A stretch of DNA of 23,707 nt from an uncultured Oscillospiraceae bacterium. Lineage in GTDB: Bacteria > Bacillota > Clostridia > Oscillospirales > Acutalibacteraceae. Below, one piece after another: positions 7,383 through 14,898 of the stretch (position 1 is its first letter; each line of letters opens with the position of its first letter). The position numbers were made by a program, and so were the translations under genes. The DNA lies in the NCBI GenBank assembly GCA_910588415.1, contig CAJUPK010000020.1, positions 1-23,707 on the forward strand, in the 5' to 3' direction. A model generated the notes under the pieces. It did not search any database. It was not told where the DNA came from and saw only the letters and a list, made by a program, of their open reading frames with translations.

Positions 7383-8486
7383 TTACGTCTTGTTCAGATC
7401 CCGCACGCTGGCCCGCTCCACCAGCCGGGCAGGCAGCTCATAGCGCAGCCAGGGCGAATCCTCCCCCAGAGCCTCCAGCCGCCGCAGGTTTTTGATCATC
7501 GTCACGCACTCCCGGCCCATCAGCTGGGGGGAGTTGTGGATGGTGGTGATAGCGGGCTCTATCATGGTACACAAGGGCTGGTCGTCAAAGCCTGTGACAG
7601 ATACGTCCTCTGGCACCCGCTTTCCCAGCAGGTTCAGGGCTTTAATGGCCCGCCAGGCCTGCCTATCGTTCTCACACACCAGGGCCGTGGGCAGCTCTGG
7701 AAGGCTCCGCAGCAGCTCCGCCAGCCCCTGGTACTCAAACAGGTCCTCGCCATGCCCCTGCCCGGCGCACAGGCAGAACTCCGGCCGCTCCTCCAGCCCA
7801 AACTGCTGGAGCGCCTGCAGGTACCACCGGCGGCGGTCCTCCCGCACCTCGCCGGACCAGCCGCTGTAAACATAGCCCAAGCGGGTGTGGCCCTTCTCCT
7901 TTAAATACCGCACCACATGGTACATGCCCTGCCGGTTGCTGATGCACACGCTGCTGGGCTCCCAACAGGCGGGGCCATCCAAAAATCCCCCCGCATCCAT
8001 AAAGACACAGGGAACCCCCGCGGTTTTGATGTCCCTTTCCAGCTGCTTGGACAGGCGACAGGGGTGTACAATGGCCCCCAGCACATCGCCTGTGCGCCGC
8101 AGCTGCTCTGCCAAAGTCACGTTTCTCAGCCGGTTGGTATGCACCATCACCAGGCAGCAGTCGTTTTCCCAGGCCTCGGCCTCTATCCCCTCCAGCACTC
8201 CGGAGAAGAAATTGTAGCGGTCGCTCCGGTCCGCGTAGAAATCGTCCGAGATAATATAGGCAATCACCTTGCAGGCGCAGCCCCGGTTCTCCTTCTTCTC
8301 CACAGGCTTGCCGGGGGCGTCCCCCTCCCGGCAGGCGCTGCACAGCATCTCCTCGTGGCCCAGCTCCTGTATCTTCTCCAGCAGGCTCTTCCGCAGAGAG
8401 TCGCTGATACCCGGCTTATTGTTCAGTACCAGAGAAATGGTAGCTGGGGACACGCCCAGTTTTTTTGCAAGATCTTTTGCTTTCAT
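7383..8486 (-). CDS. LacI/GalR-family transcriptional regulator
   Basis: Predicted 367 residues, slightly longer than most family members. The N-terminal helix-turn-helix is clear: MKAKDLAKKLGVSPATISLV followed by LNNKPGISDSLR. A Cys-rich, charged linker (MLCSACREGDAPGKPVEKKE) replaces the usual short hinge, and the periplasmic-binding-like sensor domain follows from IAYIISDDFY onward, with VTGFDDQPLCTMIEPAITTI near the end as in GalR/CcpA types. The ATG at 8486 is used because it begins the HTH exactly and has GGGGTGG upstream. It would bind a sugar or related ligand and repress or activate transport genes. No sugar operon lies beside it, so the target is unknown; the AT-rich repeats at its own promoter suggest autoregulation. 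Confidence 0.95.
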   Translation of the reverse strand: MKAKDLAKKLGVSPATISLVLNNKPGISDSLRKSLLEKIQELGHEEMLCSACREGDAPGKPVEKKENRGCACKVIAYIISDDFYADRSDRYNFFSGVLEGIEAEAWENDCCLVMVHTNRLRNVTLAEQLRRTGDVLGAIVHPCRLSKQLERDIKTAGVPCVFMDAGGFLDGPACWEPSSVCISNRQGMYHVVRYLKEKGHTRLGYVYSGWSGEVREDRRRWYLQALQQFGLEERPEFCLCAGQGHGEDLFEYQGLAELLRSLPELPTALVCENDRQAWRAIKALNLLGKRVPEDVSVTGFDDQPLCTMIEPAITTIHNSPQLMGRECVTMIKNLRRLEALGEDSPWLRYELPARLVERASVRDLNKT

Positions 8487-8516
8487 CCATGACCACCCCG
8501 GCAAGGTTTGTCTTTA

Positions 8517-8562
8517 TAAACTATTTATAAAATATTATAAACCATCTTGCAGGAAAATGCAA
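8517..8562 (-). promoter_or_regulatory. Promoter and possible operator of the lacI-type gene
   Basis: On the minus strand TTGCAT (plus 8557-8562), a 17-base spacer and TATAAT (plus 8534-8539). Just downstream are overlapping copies of TTTATAAA and ATTTATAAA (plus 8515-8535) that could bind the regulator itself. The promoter is back to back with the thiT promoter. Confidence 0.7.
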
Positions 8563-8569
8563 GCCCCTA

Positions 8570-8598
8570 TTGACAATCTGACAAAGAAAAGTTACAAT
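8570..8598 (+). promoter_or_regulatory. Sigma-A promoter of the TPP riboswitch-thiT unit
   Basis: TTGACA (8570-8575), a 17-base spacer and TACAAT (8593-8598). Transcription would start near 8605, immediately before the riboswitch. Confidence 0.85.
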
Positions 8599-8609
8599 AT
8601 AGGTCGAAA

Positions 8610-8882
8610 AGTGAAAAGCAGGGGTGCTGTGCGTCCGCGGGCTTGTGCCGCGGGCCGTCCAGTCCCAAAGGCGGAACTGTTTTCTATCGCGGTTCCGGCT
8701 GATAGGCAACGCCAGGCGGCAAAACCGCCGCTTACGGTCCGGCTCTGCCGGATTTTACGCCGTTTCCTATTCATGCCGGACTGGGAGGAAGGCCGCCGGG
8801 ACAGGGCCAGACAGCTGAGAGGAGCCCAGAGCTTAAACCCTATGAACCTGATGCGGATAATACCGACGGAGGAAGCGTTTCA
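8610..8882 (+). promoter_or_regulatory. TPP riboswitch (thi-box) with a large P3 insertion
   Basis: The conserved parts are GGGGTGC (8621-8627), GCTGAGAGG (8814-8822), ACCC (8837-8840), TGAACCTGAT (8842-8851) and CGGATAATACCG, with closing bases AGGAAGCGTTT. These are the P2, P3, P4 and P5 elements of the thiamine pyrophosphate aptamer. The space between the P3 strands CTGT (8627-8630) and ACAG (8811-8814) is about 180 bases, where most bacterial copies have a short loop. It contains its own hairpins (CCGCGG pair, CGGAAC/GTTCCG, GGCGG/CCGCC, GTCCGGC/GCCGGAC). Ligand binding would favour the terminator at 8960-8998 and shut off thiT. Confidence 0.93.
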
Positions 8883-8943
8883 TTTTCTTTTGTAGAGCAG
8901 GGACAGGGCCTCACCCGGGAGGGCCTTTTGCCCACACTTTATA

Positions 8944-8998
8944 CAGGAAAAGCGTTTCTGCGCCGTTTGGAGCCATCCAAGCGGCGCTTTTCATTTTT
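8944..8998 (+). terminator. Riboswitch-controlled terminator before thiT
   Basis: GCGCCGTTTGGA (8960-8971) pairs with TCCAAGCGGCGC (8976-8987), then TTTTCATTTTT. GAAAAGCG at 8947-8954 can pair with CGCTTTTC at 8985-8992 and could take part in the alternative fold. Confidence 0.85.
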
Positions 8999-9030
8999 CA
9001 AAAAAATTCTTCACGAAAGGAAGATCCATC

Positions 9031-9651
9031 ATGACCGAAAAAGAAACGCCAGCAAGCCGCCAGCGGGTCCAGAACCTGGTGCTGGCCGGGGTCCTCATTG
9101 CCCTGGGCACAGCCCTCTCCTTCATCAAGGTGTTCGACCTGCCTTACGGCGGGTCCATCACCCTGTGCTCCATGCTGCCTGTCATGCTGTTTGCCTACCG
9201 GGCTGGCCTGAAGTGGGGCCTGGGGGCAGGCTTCACCTTCAGCGTGCTGCAGCTGCTGTTTGGCATGGACGGCCTTAAAGGCATCAGCGGCGCCACTGTG
9301 GCTGGCTCCATTCTGCTGGACTATCTGCTGGCCTTCACGGTGCTGGGCCTGGCGGGCCTGTTCCGGGGCAGGGTCCGGCACCGGGCCGCCTCGTTCACCC
9401 TGGGCTGCCTGGCGGCCGGGCTCCTGCGGTACCTCTGCTCCTTCCTCTCCGGCTGGATTTTATGGAGCGAGTACGCGGACGCCAACTTCTCTCCCCTGCT
9501 GGCAGGCATGAGCGGCCAGAAGCTGGCCTGCCTGTACTCCCTGGTCTACAACGGCAGCTACATGCTGCCTGAAATCCTTCTCACCTGCCTGGCCGCCTTC
9601 CTGGTCATGCAGTTTGCAGGCAGCTTCCTGCTAAAGGGTACGGACGTCTAA
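9031..9651 (+). CDS. thiT: Thiamine transporter ThiT (ECF S-component)
   Basis: The 206-residue protein has about six hydrophobic segments, as in S-components of energy-coupling factor transporters. After a short cytoplasmic start it reads LVLAGVLIALGTALSFIKVF then LPYGGSITLCSMLPVMLFAY, the ThiT/YuaJ signature whose first helix carries the AxxxA-type packing motif. A later FLSGWILWSEYA matches the conserved aromatic thiamine-binding region of ThiT, and YNGSYMLPEILLT the last helix. It captures thiamine outside the cell and depends on a shared EcfA/EcfT module encoded elsewhere. The TPP riboswitch and terminator directly upstream confirm the substrate. ATG at 9031 follows AAAGGAAG. It is a single-gene unit closed by a strong terminator. 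Confidence 0.96.
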   Translation: MTEKETPASRQRVQNLVLAGVLIALGTALSFIKVFDLPYGGSITLCSMLPVMLFAYRAGLKWGLGAGFTFSVLQLLFGMDGLKGISGATVAGSILLDYLLAFTVLGLAGLFRGRVRHRAASFTLGCLAAGLLRYLCSFLSGWILWSEYADANFSPLLAGMSGQKLACLYSLVYNGSYMLPEILLTCLAAFLVMQFAGSFLLKGTDV

Positions 9652-9690
9652 AGCCCCGCAGCCCGCACAAATACCTTCATACATACAAAG

Positions 9691-9726
9691 AGCGTCAGCC
9701 AGGGAAAGCCAGGCTGACGCTTTTTT
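9691..9726. terminator. Intrinsic terminator between thiT and spoVT
   Basis: AGCGTCAGCC (9691-9700) pairs with GGCTGACGCT (9712-9721), followed on plus by TTTTTT. It also lies about 40 bases past the spoVT stop on the other strand, where the U-run is weaker. Confidence 0.92.
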
Positions 9727-9766
9727 ATGGCCGCAGACCCCTCCGGGCGCCTTCAAGCCAAGGGCT

Positions 9767-10306
9767 TTAGGCCTCCAGCTGCCGGGAGAGGAACATGGCC
9801 GCTGCCTTCAGGCTTTCCACCATCTCGCTGCTCACCTTGGGCGGGGACTTCTCCCCTTTCAGCAGCATCACCGCCCCCATGGGGTCTCCGGCGGAAACCA
9901 CCGGGAACACCGCTGCCGCCGCTGCCGGCATGCTTTGGGCTGCCAGAACCGTATTCTCCGAATTGGTCACAAAGGTCCGCCTGCCCTGGACCAGCTCGTC
10001 CATCTGCGGGGACACAGGCTTGTGCAGCAAGTCCTTTTTGACAGGACCCGCCACAGCGATAATCTGTTCTGTGTCGCACACAGCGGCGGCCAGCCCAGTC
10101 AGGTTTACCAGGGCCTCTGCATAGGACTGGGCCAGCTGGGACATCTCCCCCACCGGAGAATACTTTTTCAAGATGACCCCGCCGGAAACATCCGTAAAAA
10201 TCTCCATGGGCATCCCCTCCCGGATCTTCAGGGTCCGGCGGATCTCTTTGGGGATGACCACCCGGCCCAGGTCGTCTATACGCCGGACTATGCCTGTCGC
10301 TTTCAT
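9767..10306 (-). CDS. spoVT: Stage V sporulation protein T (AbrB-type regulator)
   Basis: The 179-residue product matches SpoVT in length and layout. The N-terminal AbrB swapped-hairpin DNA-binding domain reads MKATGIVRRIDDLGRVVIPK followed by EIRRTLKIREGMPMEIF. The C-terminal GAF-like domain runs from about residue 60 (AEALVNLTGLAAAVCDTEQI) to the end. SpoVT tunes sigma-G-dependent genes in the developing forespore. Start ATG at 10306 has AGGAGGG at a good distance. Its presence shows that the organism comes from a spore-forming lineage. It is a single-gene unit with a long upstream region that also hosts a dispersed repeat. Confidence 0.97.
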   Translation of the reverse strand: MKATGIVRRIDDLGRVVIPKEIRRTLKIREGMPMEIFTDVSGGVILKKYSPVGEMSQLAQSYAEALVNLTGLAAAVCDTEQIIAVAGPVKKDLLHKPVSPQMDELVQGRRTFVTNSENTVLAAQSMPAAAAAVFPVVSAGDPMGAVMLLKGEKSPPKVSSEMVESLKAAAMFLSRQLEA

Positions 10307-10449
10307 ATAAAAACCCTCCTGTCTGCATGTTTGCGCAAAGATTGCCCGTGGAAGCGCCCATTGTCTCTGCGTCTGGCCGCCGGCTGTTTCCCATTCCAAA
10401 ACCGCCCCGCACGGCAAAAGCTGCCGCTTCCACTGGCCTTTTCCAGCAC

Positions 10450-10478
10450 TAGTATTTGCATGAAATGAAGGTTTATCC
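10450..10478 (-). promoter_or_regulatory. Possible sigma-G-like promoter of spoVT
   Basis: On the minus strand GGATAA (plus 10473-10478), 16 bases and AATACTA (plus 10450-10456), loosely like the sigma-G pattern TGMATA and CATACTA. The leader would be about 140 bases. The match is imperfect and rests partly on knowing that spoVT is forespore-expressed in Bacillus. Confidence 0.28.
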
Positions 10479-10585
10479 TTTTTTCAGCAGCCAAGTTTCT
10501 TGGCTTTCGCAAGTCTGCTTTGTCTGCGTACCGGTCTATGTACAGGCGGATTTTTCCATATTATAACAAGGGGTTTTGCAAGCGA

Positions 10586-10801
10586 AAGGAAAAAGTTTTG
10601 TCCACTTTTTCAAAAGTGGCAGAGGTTTGGAGGCAGAGCCTCCAAGGTCTTGCGCGACAGCGCCAGAAACGTCGTCAGACAAGTTAGCCATTTTCAAAGA
10701 AAATGGCTAAAAAGGGCGTATGTATGCGTTAGGCCTCCGGCCGCACAGGGCGCGTCCTCCGGCAAGACCGTGGAGCTCTGCTCCACGCCTCGCAAGGGGA
10801 A
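10586..10801. repeat. Dispersed non-coding repeat, copy with core in orientation 1
   Basis: Order: AAAAAGTTTTGTCC, CAAAAGTGGC, hairpin TTTGGAGGCAGAGCCTCCAA, left end GGTCTTGC (10646-10653), core with the perfect hairpin TTAGCCATTTTC-AAA-GAAAATGGCTAA (10684-10710), right end GCAAGACC (10762-10769), hairpin GTGGAGCTCTGCTCCAC and CGCAAGGGG. The copy at 23190 has the same flanks but the core between the GGTCTTGC/GCAAGACC ends is reversed. No coding frame is conserved between copies. The remaining intergenic sequence 10802-10888 holds nothing recognisable. Confidence 0.8.
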
Positions 10802-10888
10802 CCAGTCCCCCTTGACCCCCTTCTTGGCTACCGCCCAGCCAGCATAGAACCACTATCTCCTACCACCCAGCTGCCCTAAAAGCGCCCA

Positions 10889-10908
10889 GGCAGGAGAAAA
10901 TCCCTGCC
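10889..10908 (-). terminator. Hairpin after the Gx-family gene
   Basis: GGCAGG (10889-10894) pairs with CCTGCC (10903-10908), two bases past the stop codon on the minus strand. The following bases (TGGGCGCTTTT) give a poor U-run, so termination is uncertain. Confidence 0.4.
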
Positions 10909-10910
10909 CC

Positions 10911-11420
10911 CTATGGCAGCAGGCGCTGTCCCAGCCTTTCCAGCGCAGGCAGGGTCAGCTTCAGCACGGCCCCGGTCAGCAGGCCGGTCAGCACCCCGAA
11001 CACTCCCAGCATGGGCAGGTAGATTGTCACTGGCGTGGCGGTTATCAGCCAGGCTATCACCAACTGCCCGCCGTTGTGGGCCAGAGCTCCGCACACTCCA
11101 GCCAGCCCCAGGCTAACCCCTGGCCGCCTTAGCAGCAGCCACATGGCCAAGGTGCTGAGCAGTCCCCCGCTGAAGCTCATCAGCCCGGCAGTAATCCCCC
11201 TGGCCAGCAGGGCAAAGCCCCCCTTTACCAGGACCAGGGCCAGGGCCCAGGGCAGTCCCAGGCTGCCCGCCGCGTACATCACCACAATATTCGAAAGCCC
11301 TAGCTTGGCCCCTGGAGGCGTTCCCGGCAGGGGGGGCAGGGCGGCTTCCAGCAGAGAGAGGGCCAGGACCAGGGCTCCCAGCAGCCCCCCCAAAGCCAGC
11401 GCGCCTGTTTTTTTTCTCAT
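10911..11420 (-). CDS. Gx transporter family / HepI-like membrane protein (EetB-like)
   Basis: A 169-residue integral membrane protein with about five hydrophobic segments. It contains PGAKLGLSNIVVMYAAGSLG and a GALAHNGGQLVIAW helix, the marks of the family annotated as heptaprenyl diphosphate synthase component I or Gx transporter. This fold is related to ECF S-components. It follows the NusG-domain-II gene by 31 bases and an ApbE gene just before that. In Listeria-type extracellular electron transfer loci a pair of this kind (EetA/EetB) sits beside an ApbE-type FmnB. The old prenyl-synthase name is probably misleading here. A role in flavin or quinone supply to the cell surface is inference. 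Confidence 0.85.
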   Translation of the reverse strand: MRKKTGALALGGLLGALVLALSLLEAALPPLPGTPPGAKLGLSNIVVMYAAGSLGLPWALALVLVKGGFALLARGITAGLMSFSGGLLSTLAMWLLLRRPGVSLGLAGVCGALAHNGGQLVIAWLITATPVTIYLPMLGVFGVLTGLLTGAVLKLTLPALERLGQRLLP

Positions 11421-11451
11421 CAGCTTCCAGCGTCCCCTTCCATTGCCTGTG

Positions 11452-11841
11452 TCAATAGGTCTCGGCGTCTGCGTCTGTCCGGCCCTCTATCCGCAGTACC
11501 ACCCGGCCGGGCAGGCAGAGGGCGGCGTCTCCCCCCCGGGTGAGCCGCCCCATGCCCACGCAGGTCTGGTCCGGGCAGGAGGAGGAGACCACCCGGGCCC
11601 CCTCGGGGCCTATCTCCACCACAAGGGCCACGTCCCCGGCCCCGGCAATCGGGTATTCCTCCGGCCCGGCCATGGAGGCCAGGCTGCAGGCCAGCACCTC
11701 TTGGCCATCCACCTCCACCACGGCCCGCTGGCCCTGGGGCCCGGTCCGGCCCAGCAGGAACAGCGCCCCGGCCGCCAGCAGTGCCAGGGCAATCCACAGC
11801 CCGTCCCTTTTGGAGAGGAACGCCCGGTTTTTAAGCTTCAT
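11452..11841 (-). CDS. NusG domain II-containing membrane-anchored protein (EetA-like)
   Basis: Predicted 129 residues. It has a cytoplasmic start MKLKNRAFLSKRDGLW, one membrane helix (IALALLAAGALFLLG), then an extracytoplasmic beta domain ending with SSSCPDQTCVGMGRLTRGG and ALCLPGRVVLRIEG, the Cys-containing NusG-domain-II pattern. Two cysteines seven residues apart (CPDQTC and the later ALC) could be structural. ATG at 11841 has GGGAGG upstream and overlaps the apbE 3' end by 11 bases, indicating coupling. The family has nothing to do with transcription despite its name; it commonly accompanies ApbE and Gx-family genes. Confidence 0.88.
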   Translation of the reverse strand: MKLKNRAFLSKRDGLWIALALLAAGALFLLGRTGPQGQRAVVEVDGQEVLACSLASMAGPEEYPIAGAGDVALVVEIGPEGARVVSSSCPDQTCVGMGRLTRGGDAALCLPGRVVLRIEGRTDADAETY

Positions 11842-13009
11842 CCGGACCGCCTCCCAAGCTGACCACTGCCACGGAATAGGTGGAAGTGCCAAAATAGGGG
11901 TCCTGCTCTCTCAGGGTAAACCGGCCGGAAAGCCCGTCCGTCAGGGTAATCTGGCCCCCGTCCTCCACAAACAGAGCCTGCGCGCCGTATGCCTCCAGCA
12001 GAGGCAGGCTGTCCTCCAGCCCCAGCACAAAGCAGGCTGTGGCCAGTCCATCGCTGAGAGCCCCGGGATTTTCCCACTCCCTGTCCGGCGGGCACCACAC
12101 AGTCACAGACACCAGCCCGCTCTCCGCCGGATACCCGGTGCGGGGGTCCAGCAGGTGGCAGTAGGTGCGGCCGTCCTGCTGGAAAAATTTCTCATAGCTG
12201 CCCGAGGTGGACACAAAACCCCCGGAAAGCTCCAGCACCCCCAGGCTTCCCGTGCCCGCTGGGTCCCGCACACTGACCCGAAAGGGCTTGCCGTCCGGCT
12301 TTTGGCCCCAAAGGCCCACGCTGCCTCCCACGGCAATCACAGCGCCCGTTACTCCGAACTCCCGGTACAGGGCTATGGCTGTGTCGCAGGCCGCGCCTTT
12401 TCCAATGGCCCCCAAGTCCAGGGACATGGCCGGGTCCGCAAGCTGTACGGTGTAGGCCCTGGTGATTCCGTCGATATGGGCACCGTCCTGGGCGGGTGCG
12501 GAGGTCCATACCTCCTCCCAGTCCAGGGAAAGCTTGGTGTAATCCACCAAAGGCAGGGCTTGGGCAATGGCCTCCGGCTCTGGCAGGGAGGGGGAATCGT
12601 CAAAGCTCCACAGGGCCGAAACAGGGCCAATAGTGACGTCCAAAGCGCCGCCGCTTTTTTTACAAAGCGCCCGCATTTCTTCCAGCAGGGATTGGGTTTC
12701 CCTGCACACGAGGACATGTTCTTTCCCTGCCTGCTGGTTGATTTGGGCAATCTCTCCCCCCCGCCGCCAGGAGATGCGGTTTTCCAGCTCTGTCACAGCC
12801 GCCGGGACCTCCTCCGCCGCCTGCTCCCGGCCTGGCCCCCACAGGGTCTGCTCTACATAGGAGCCCATGGCAAAGGCGGTCAGCTCTGTGGGCTGGCGGG
12901 CCATATAGTCGTCATAATACAGCTTCCCGGCCACAGCGGCCAAAAACAGGCCCGCCAGCAGCAGGCGGGCCTTGCGATTGCTTGGATGGGTTTTCTCCTT
13001 GCGCGTCAT
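11831..13009 (-). CDS. apbE: FAD:protein FMN transferase (ApbE family)
   Basis: The 392-residue protein starts with MTRKEKTHPSNRKARLLLAG and one hydrophobic segment, so it is exported and anchored, with the catalytic domain outside. Family motifs are MGSYVEQTLWG near residue 50, LDLGAIGKGAACDTAIALYR in the middle and CHLLDPRTGYPAESG towards the end, the Mg/FAD site. ApbE uses FAD to attach FMN covalently to Thr or Ser of target flavoproteins, such as Rnf/Nqr subunits or surface flavoproteins. It overlaps the kinase-like gene before it by four bases (ATGA) and the NusG-domain-II gene after it by 11, so the three are one operon. No flavinylated target is encoded in this window. Confidence 0.95.
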   Translation of the reverse strand: MTRKEKTHPSNRKARLLLAGLFLAAVAGKLYYDDYMARQPTELTAFAMGSYVEQTLWGPGREQAAEEVPAAVTELENRISWRRGGEIAQINQQAGKEHVLVCRETQSLLEEMRALCKKSGGALDVTIGPVSALWSFDDSPSLPEPEAIAQALPLVDYTKLSLDWEEVWTSAPAQDGAHIDGITRAYTVQLADPAMSLDLGAIGKGAACDTAIALYREFGVTGAVIAVGGSVGLWGQKPDGKPFRVSVRDPAGTGSLGVLELSGGFVSTSGSYEKFFQQDGRTYCHLLDPRTGYPAESGLVSVTVWCPPDREWENPGALSDGLATACFVLGLEDSLPLLEAYGAQALFVEDGGQITLTDGLSGRFTLREQDPYFGTSTYSVAVVSLGGGPDEA

Positions 13010-13623
13010 CTGTCCAGCTTCCGGGCCGCGTCAATCAGCAGTTCCACTGCTTGGTCAATGGTGAAGCGGGAGGTGTCTATGGTGATATCATAGTTCTGCA
13101 AATCGTCCCAGCGCTTGTTGGAGTAGAAATTGTAGTAATTGGCCCGCTGTTTATCCTTTTTGGTGACAAAATCCGCTGCTTTGCGCTCTTCGCAGTCCTT
13201 TTTGGCCACAGACCGCTTGATGCGGGTCTCTTTGTCTGCGTGGACAAAGACGTTCAGGCAGTTGTCATGCTCCCGGAGGATGTAGTCCGCGCAGCGGCCA
13301 ATGACCACGCAGGGACCCTCTCCAGCGGCCTTTTTGATGATGTCGGACTGGATAATAAACAGCTTGTCGTTAATGGGCATCTCATTGATGCCCGGCACCC
13401 GGGCCCCAAAGGAGTAGCTGCCCATAACCATGGAGTACAGCAGGCTGCTGGTGGCCTTTTCATCGGCATGGGCAAACACCTCTTCTGAGAGGCCGCTCTG
13501 CTTGGCGGCCATGGCAATGAGCGCCTTGTCATAGAAGGGTACGTTCAGCTGGCGGGCCAGCTTTTCGCCAATCTCATGGCCTCCGCTGCCAAACTGGCGA
13601 GAAATTGTGATAACGGGCAACAT
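13006..13623 (-). CDS. Cytidylate kinase-like family protein
   Basis: A 205-residue P-loop protein beginning MLPVITISRQFGSGGHEIGE, where GSGGHEIG takes the place of a classical Walker A, as in the cytidylate-kinase-like family of clostridia. The downstream segments GPCVVIGRCADYIL, VFVHADKETRIKR and a C-terminal NYDITIDTSRFTIDQAVELL also match. True Cmk proteins read differently and carry an NMP-binding insertion, so CMP is not necessarily the substrate. It is the first gene of the apbE operon, with a strong upstream promoter and a coupled ATGA overlap. A link to flavin or nucleotide metabolism is possible but unproven. Confidence 0.9.
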   Translation of the reverse strand: MLPVITISRQFGSGGHEIGEKLARQLNVPFYDKALIAMAAKQSGLSEEVFAHADEKATSSLLYSMVMGSYSFGARVPGINEMPINDKLFIIQSDIIKKAAGEGPCVVIGRCADYILREHDNCLNVFVHADKETRIKRSVAKKDCEERKAADFVTKKDKQRANYYNFYSNKRWDDLQNYDITIDTSRFTIDQAVELLIDAARKLDR

Positions 13624-13697
13624 ACGAAATCCCCCTTTATACAGTGATAGAATACAGAACCGGTTTCATCGGAAAACTGGACACTTTCTGTATCTAT

Positions 13698-13726
13698 ATA
13701 ATAGCGTATTTTGGTAGAAAAGTCAA
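13698..13726 (-). promoter_or_regulatory. Sigma-A promoter of the kinase-apbE operon
   Basis: On the minus strand TTGACT (plus 13721-13726), a 17-base spacer and TATTAT (plus 13698-13703). The leader to the ATG is about 70 bases. Confidence 0.8.
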
Positions 13727-13744
13727 CCAGGAAAGGGAAATAAT

Positions 13745-14542
13745 TCAAATCACCGGTTCACCCGCCAGGGCCAGCTGGATGCAGGCCTCAATAAAATCAT
13801 CCCGCCGCTTGGCAAAGTCCAGGCTGCCCCACTCCCAAGGGGGCGCACCCGGGAAGAGGGGGTGCTTGTCCGAGGCCATCAGCAGCACCGCGCACTTCAT
13901 GCCCCAGTAGCGGCACAGGTTTACCATGGCAGAGGCCTCCATGTCCACCCCGGCGCAGCCCTTTTCCCGCCACAGGGCCTCCTTGCGGTAGGTCTGCCGG
14001 TAGGGGGCGTCTGTTGTGACTGTGTCCTGCTTTTTCACCGCAAATCCCCGCTGGGCCAAAAAGCCGGCGGGTTCCTCCGGCAGCCAGGCGCTGTCCGGCA
14101 CAGCGTACAGAGGGGCTTCGAAATAGTGGAAAGAGCTGCCCTCCTCCACCAGAATCCTCTCTGGCGCCAGCACATCGCAGACCTGCACATCCTCCCCAAA
14201 AGCTCCGCACAGGCCTGCCACCAGCAGCTCCTCCACCCCCAGGGCGTGGAGGGTCTCCACGGTGCAGGCCCCTTGGGGCGCGCCCCGGCCTCCGTCCAAA
14301 AAGCACACATCCTCCCGGCCAGCCACAGCTAGCACCGGGCTGTGGGTGATGAACCCCGGCAGCTGTTCTGCCAGCAGGCGGGTCTCAAAGCGCTCCTGCA
14401 GTACGGGCAGGCCCCGGCCCAGGCAAAAGGCCACGGCCCGCTTGGGCAGGCTTTGCACGGCCCCTGTGACATGCTTGCTCTTCACATGCTGCTGGGCTGT
14501 AAAAACCGGAGATGTATCATCGTCCTTAAAAAACCACGGCAT
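13745..14542 (-). CDS. Nucleoside phosphorylase family protein (uridine phosphorylase-like)
   Basis: Start ATG at 14542 follows AGGAG by eight bases; the alternative GTG nine bases upstream leaves no room for that site. The 265-residue protein has the phosphorylase-superfamily layout: HSPVLAVAGREDVCFLDGGR, then GVEELLVAGLCGAFGEDVQV, TTDAPYRQT, and GVDMEASAMVNLCRYWGMK, which is the ribose-binding Met-Glu motif in the form DMEAS. Such enzymes split a nucleoside with phosphate into base and ribose-1-phosphate, or hydrolyse related nucleosides. The N-terminal phosphate-binding GDP-type motif is not obvious, so the exact substrate is unclear. The gene ends just short of the kinase-apbE promoter. 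Confidence 0.85.
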   Translation of the reverse strand: MPWFFKDDDTSPVFTAQQHVKSKHVTGAVQSLPKRAVAFCLGRGLPVLQERFETRLLAEQLPGFITHSPVLAVAGREDVCFLDGGRGAPQGACTVETLHALGVEELLVAGLCGAFGEDVQVCDVLAPERILVEEGSSFHYFEAPLYAVPDSAWLPEEPAGFLAQRGFAVKKQDTVTTDAPYRQTYRKEALWREKGCAGVDMEASAMVNLCRYWGMKCAVLLMASDKHPLFPGAPPWEWGSLDFAKRRDDFIEACIQLALAGEPVI

Positions 14543-14609
14543 AGGTCTCACTCCTTTTTCTCTGGGTTTCCCTGTGGCCTGGGGAGAGGGCGGTCCCCCG
14601 GGCTATTTT

Positions 14610-14852
14610 TTAAGCGCTTTCCTCCAGCAGCAGCCGGCCCGCCTTGGCCAAGGACCCCAGGTCCCGGGCCGGGGCATACAGGTAGTCCCGCAGAACCGCC
14701 AGGGCGCTGCAGATATCCCGGCGGTCCGTCTCATGGCGGCCAGCCTCTTCCACCACGGCCAGCAGGGCCAGGCCCCGGTCCATGGCCTGGGCAATCTCCT
14801 CCAGCTCATCAAAAATATCGGTTAGGGAGCAGCCATATTCTTTGTTTTCCAT
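14610..14852 (-). CDS. Hypothetical helical protein (80 residues)
   Basis: ATG at 14852 has an excellent AAGGAGG site six bases upstream, so the start is secure; an in-frame start further up would include the promoter repeat. The protein (MENKEYGCSLTDIFDELEEI, then AQAMDRGLALLAVVEEAGRH and a C-terminal AKAGRLLLEES) looks like three amphipathic helices with no membrane segment. No family is recognised. It directly follows the first RHH cassette with no minus-strand promoter of its own, so it is probably transcribed from the RHH-A promoter through the region antisense to sRNA 1. Its ribosome site overlaps the -35 box of that sRNA. It has no toxin-like features that I can name. Confidence 0.75.
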   Translation of the reverse strand: MENKEYGCSLTDIFDELEEIAQAMDRGLALLAVVEEAGRHETDRRDICSALAVLRDYLYAPARDLGSLAKAGRLLLEESA

Positions 14853-14898
14853 AAAATTCCTCCTTGATTTTCCCCAAGGAGTTTGGTAGAATAGATTT

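Noticed and set aside
10911..11420. Heptaprenyl diphosphate synthase component I as a real function
   Set aside because: The name is historical for this membrane family; there is no partner synthase here and the neighbours point to flavin-linked redox chemistry.
11540..13093. Long plus-strand frame opposite apbE
   Set aside because: No recognisable domain, no ribosome site, and the minus strand holds apbE and the NusG-domain-II gene with overlapping starts and stops.
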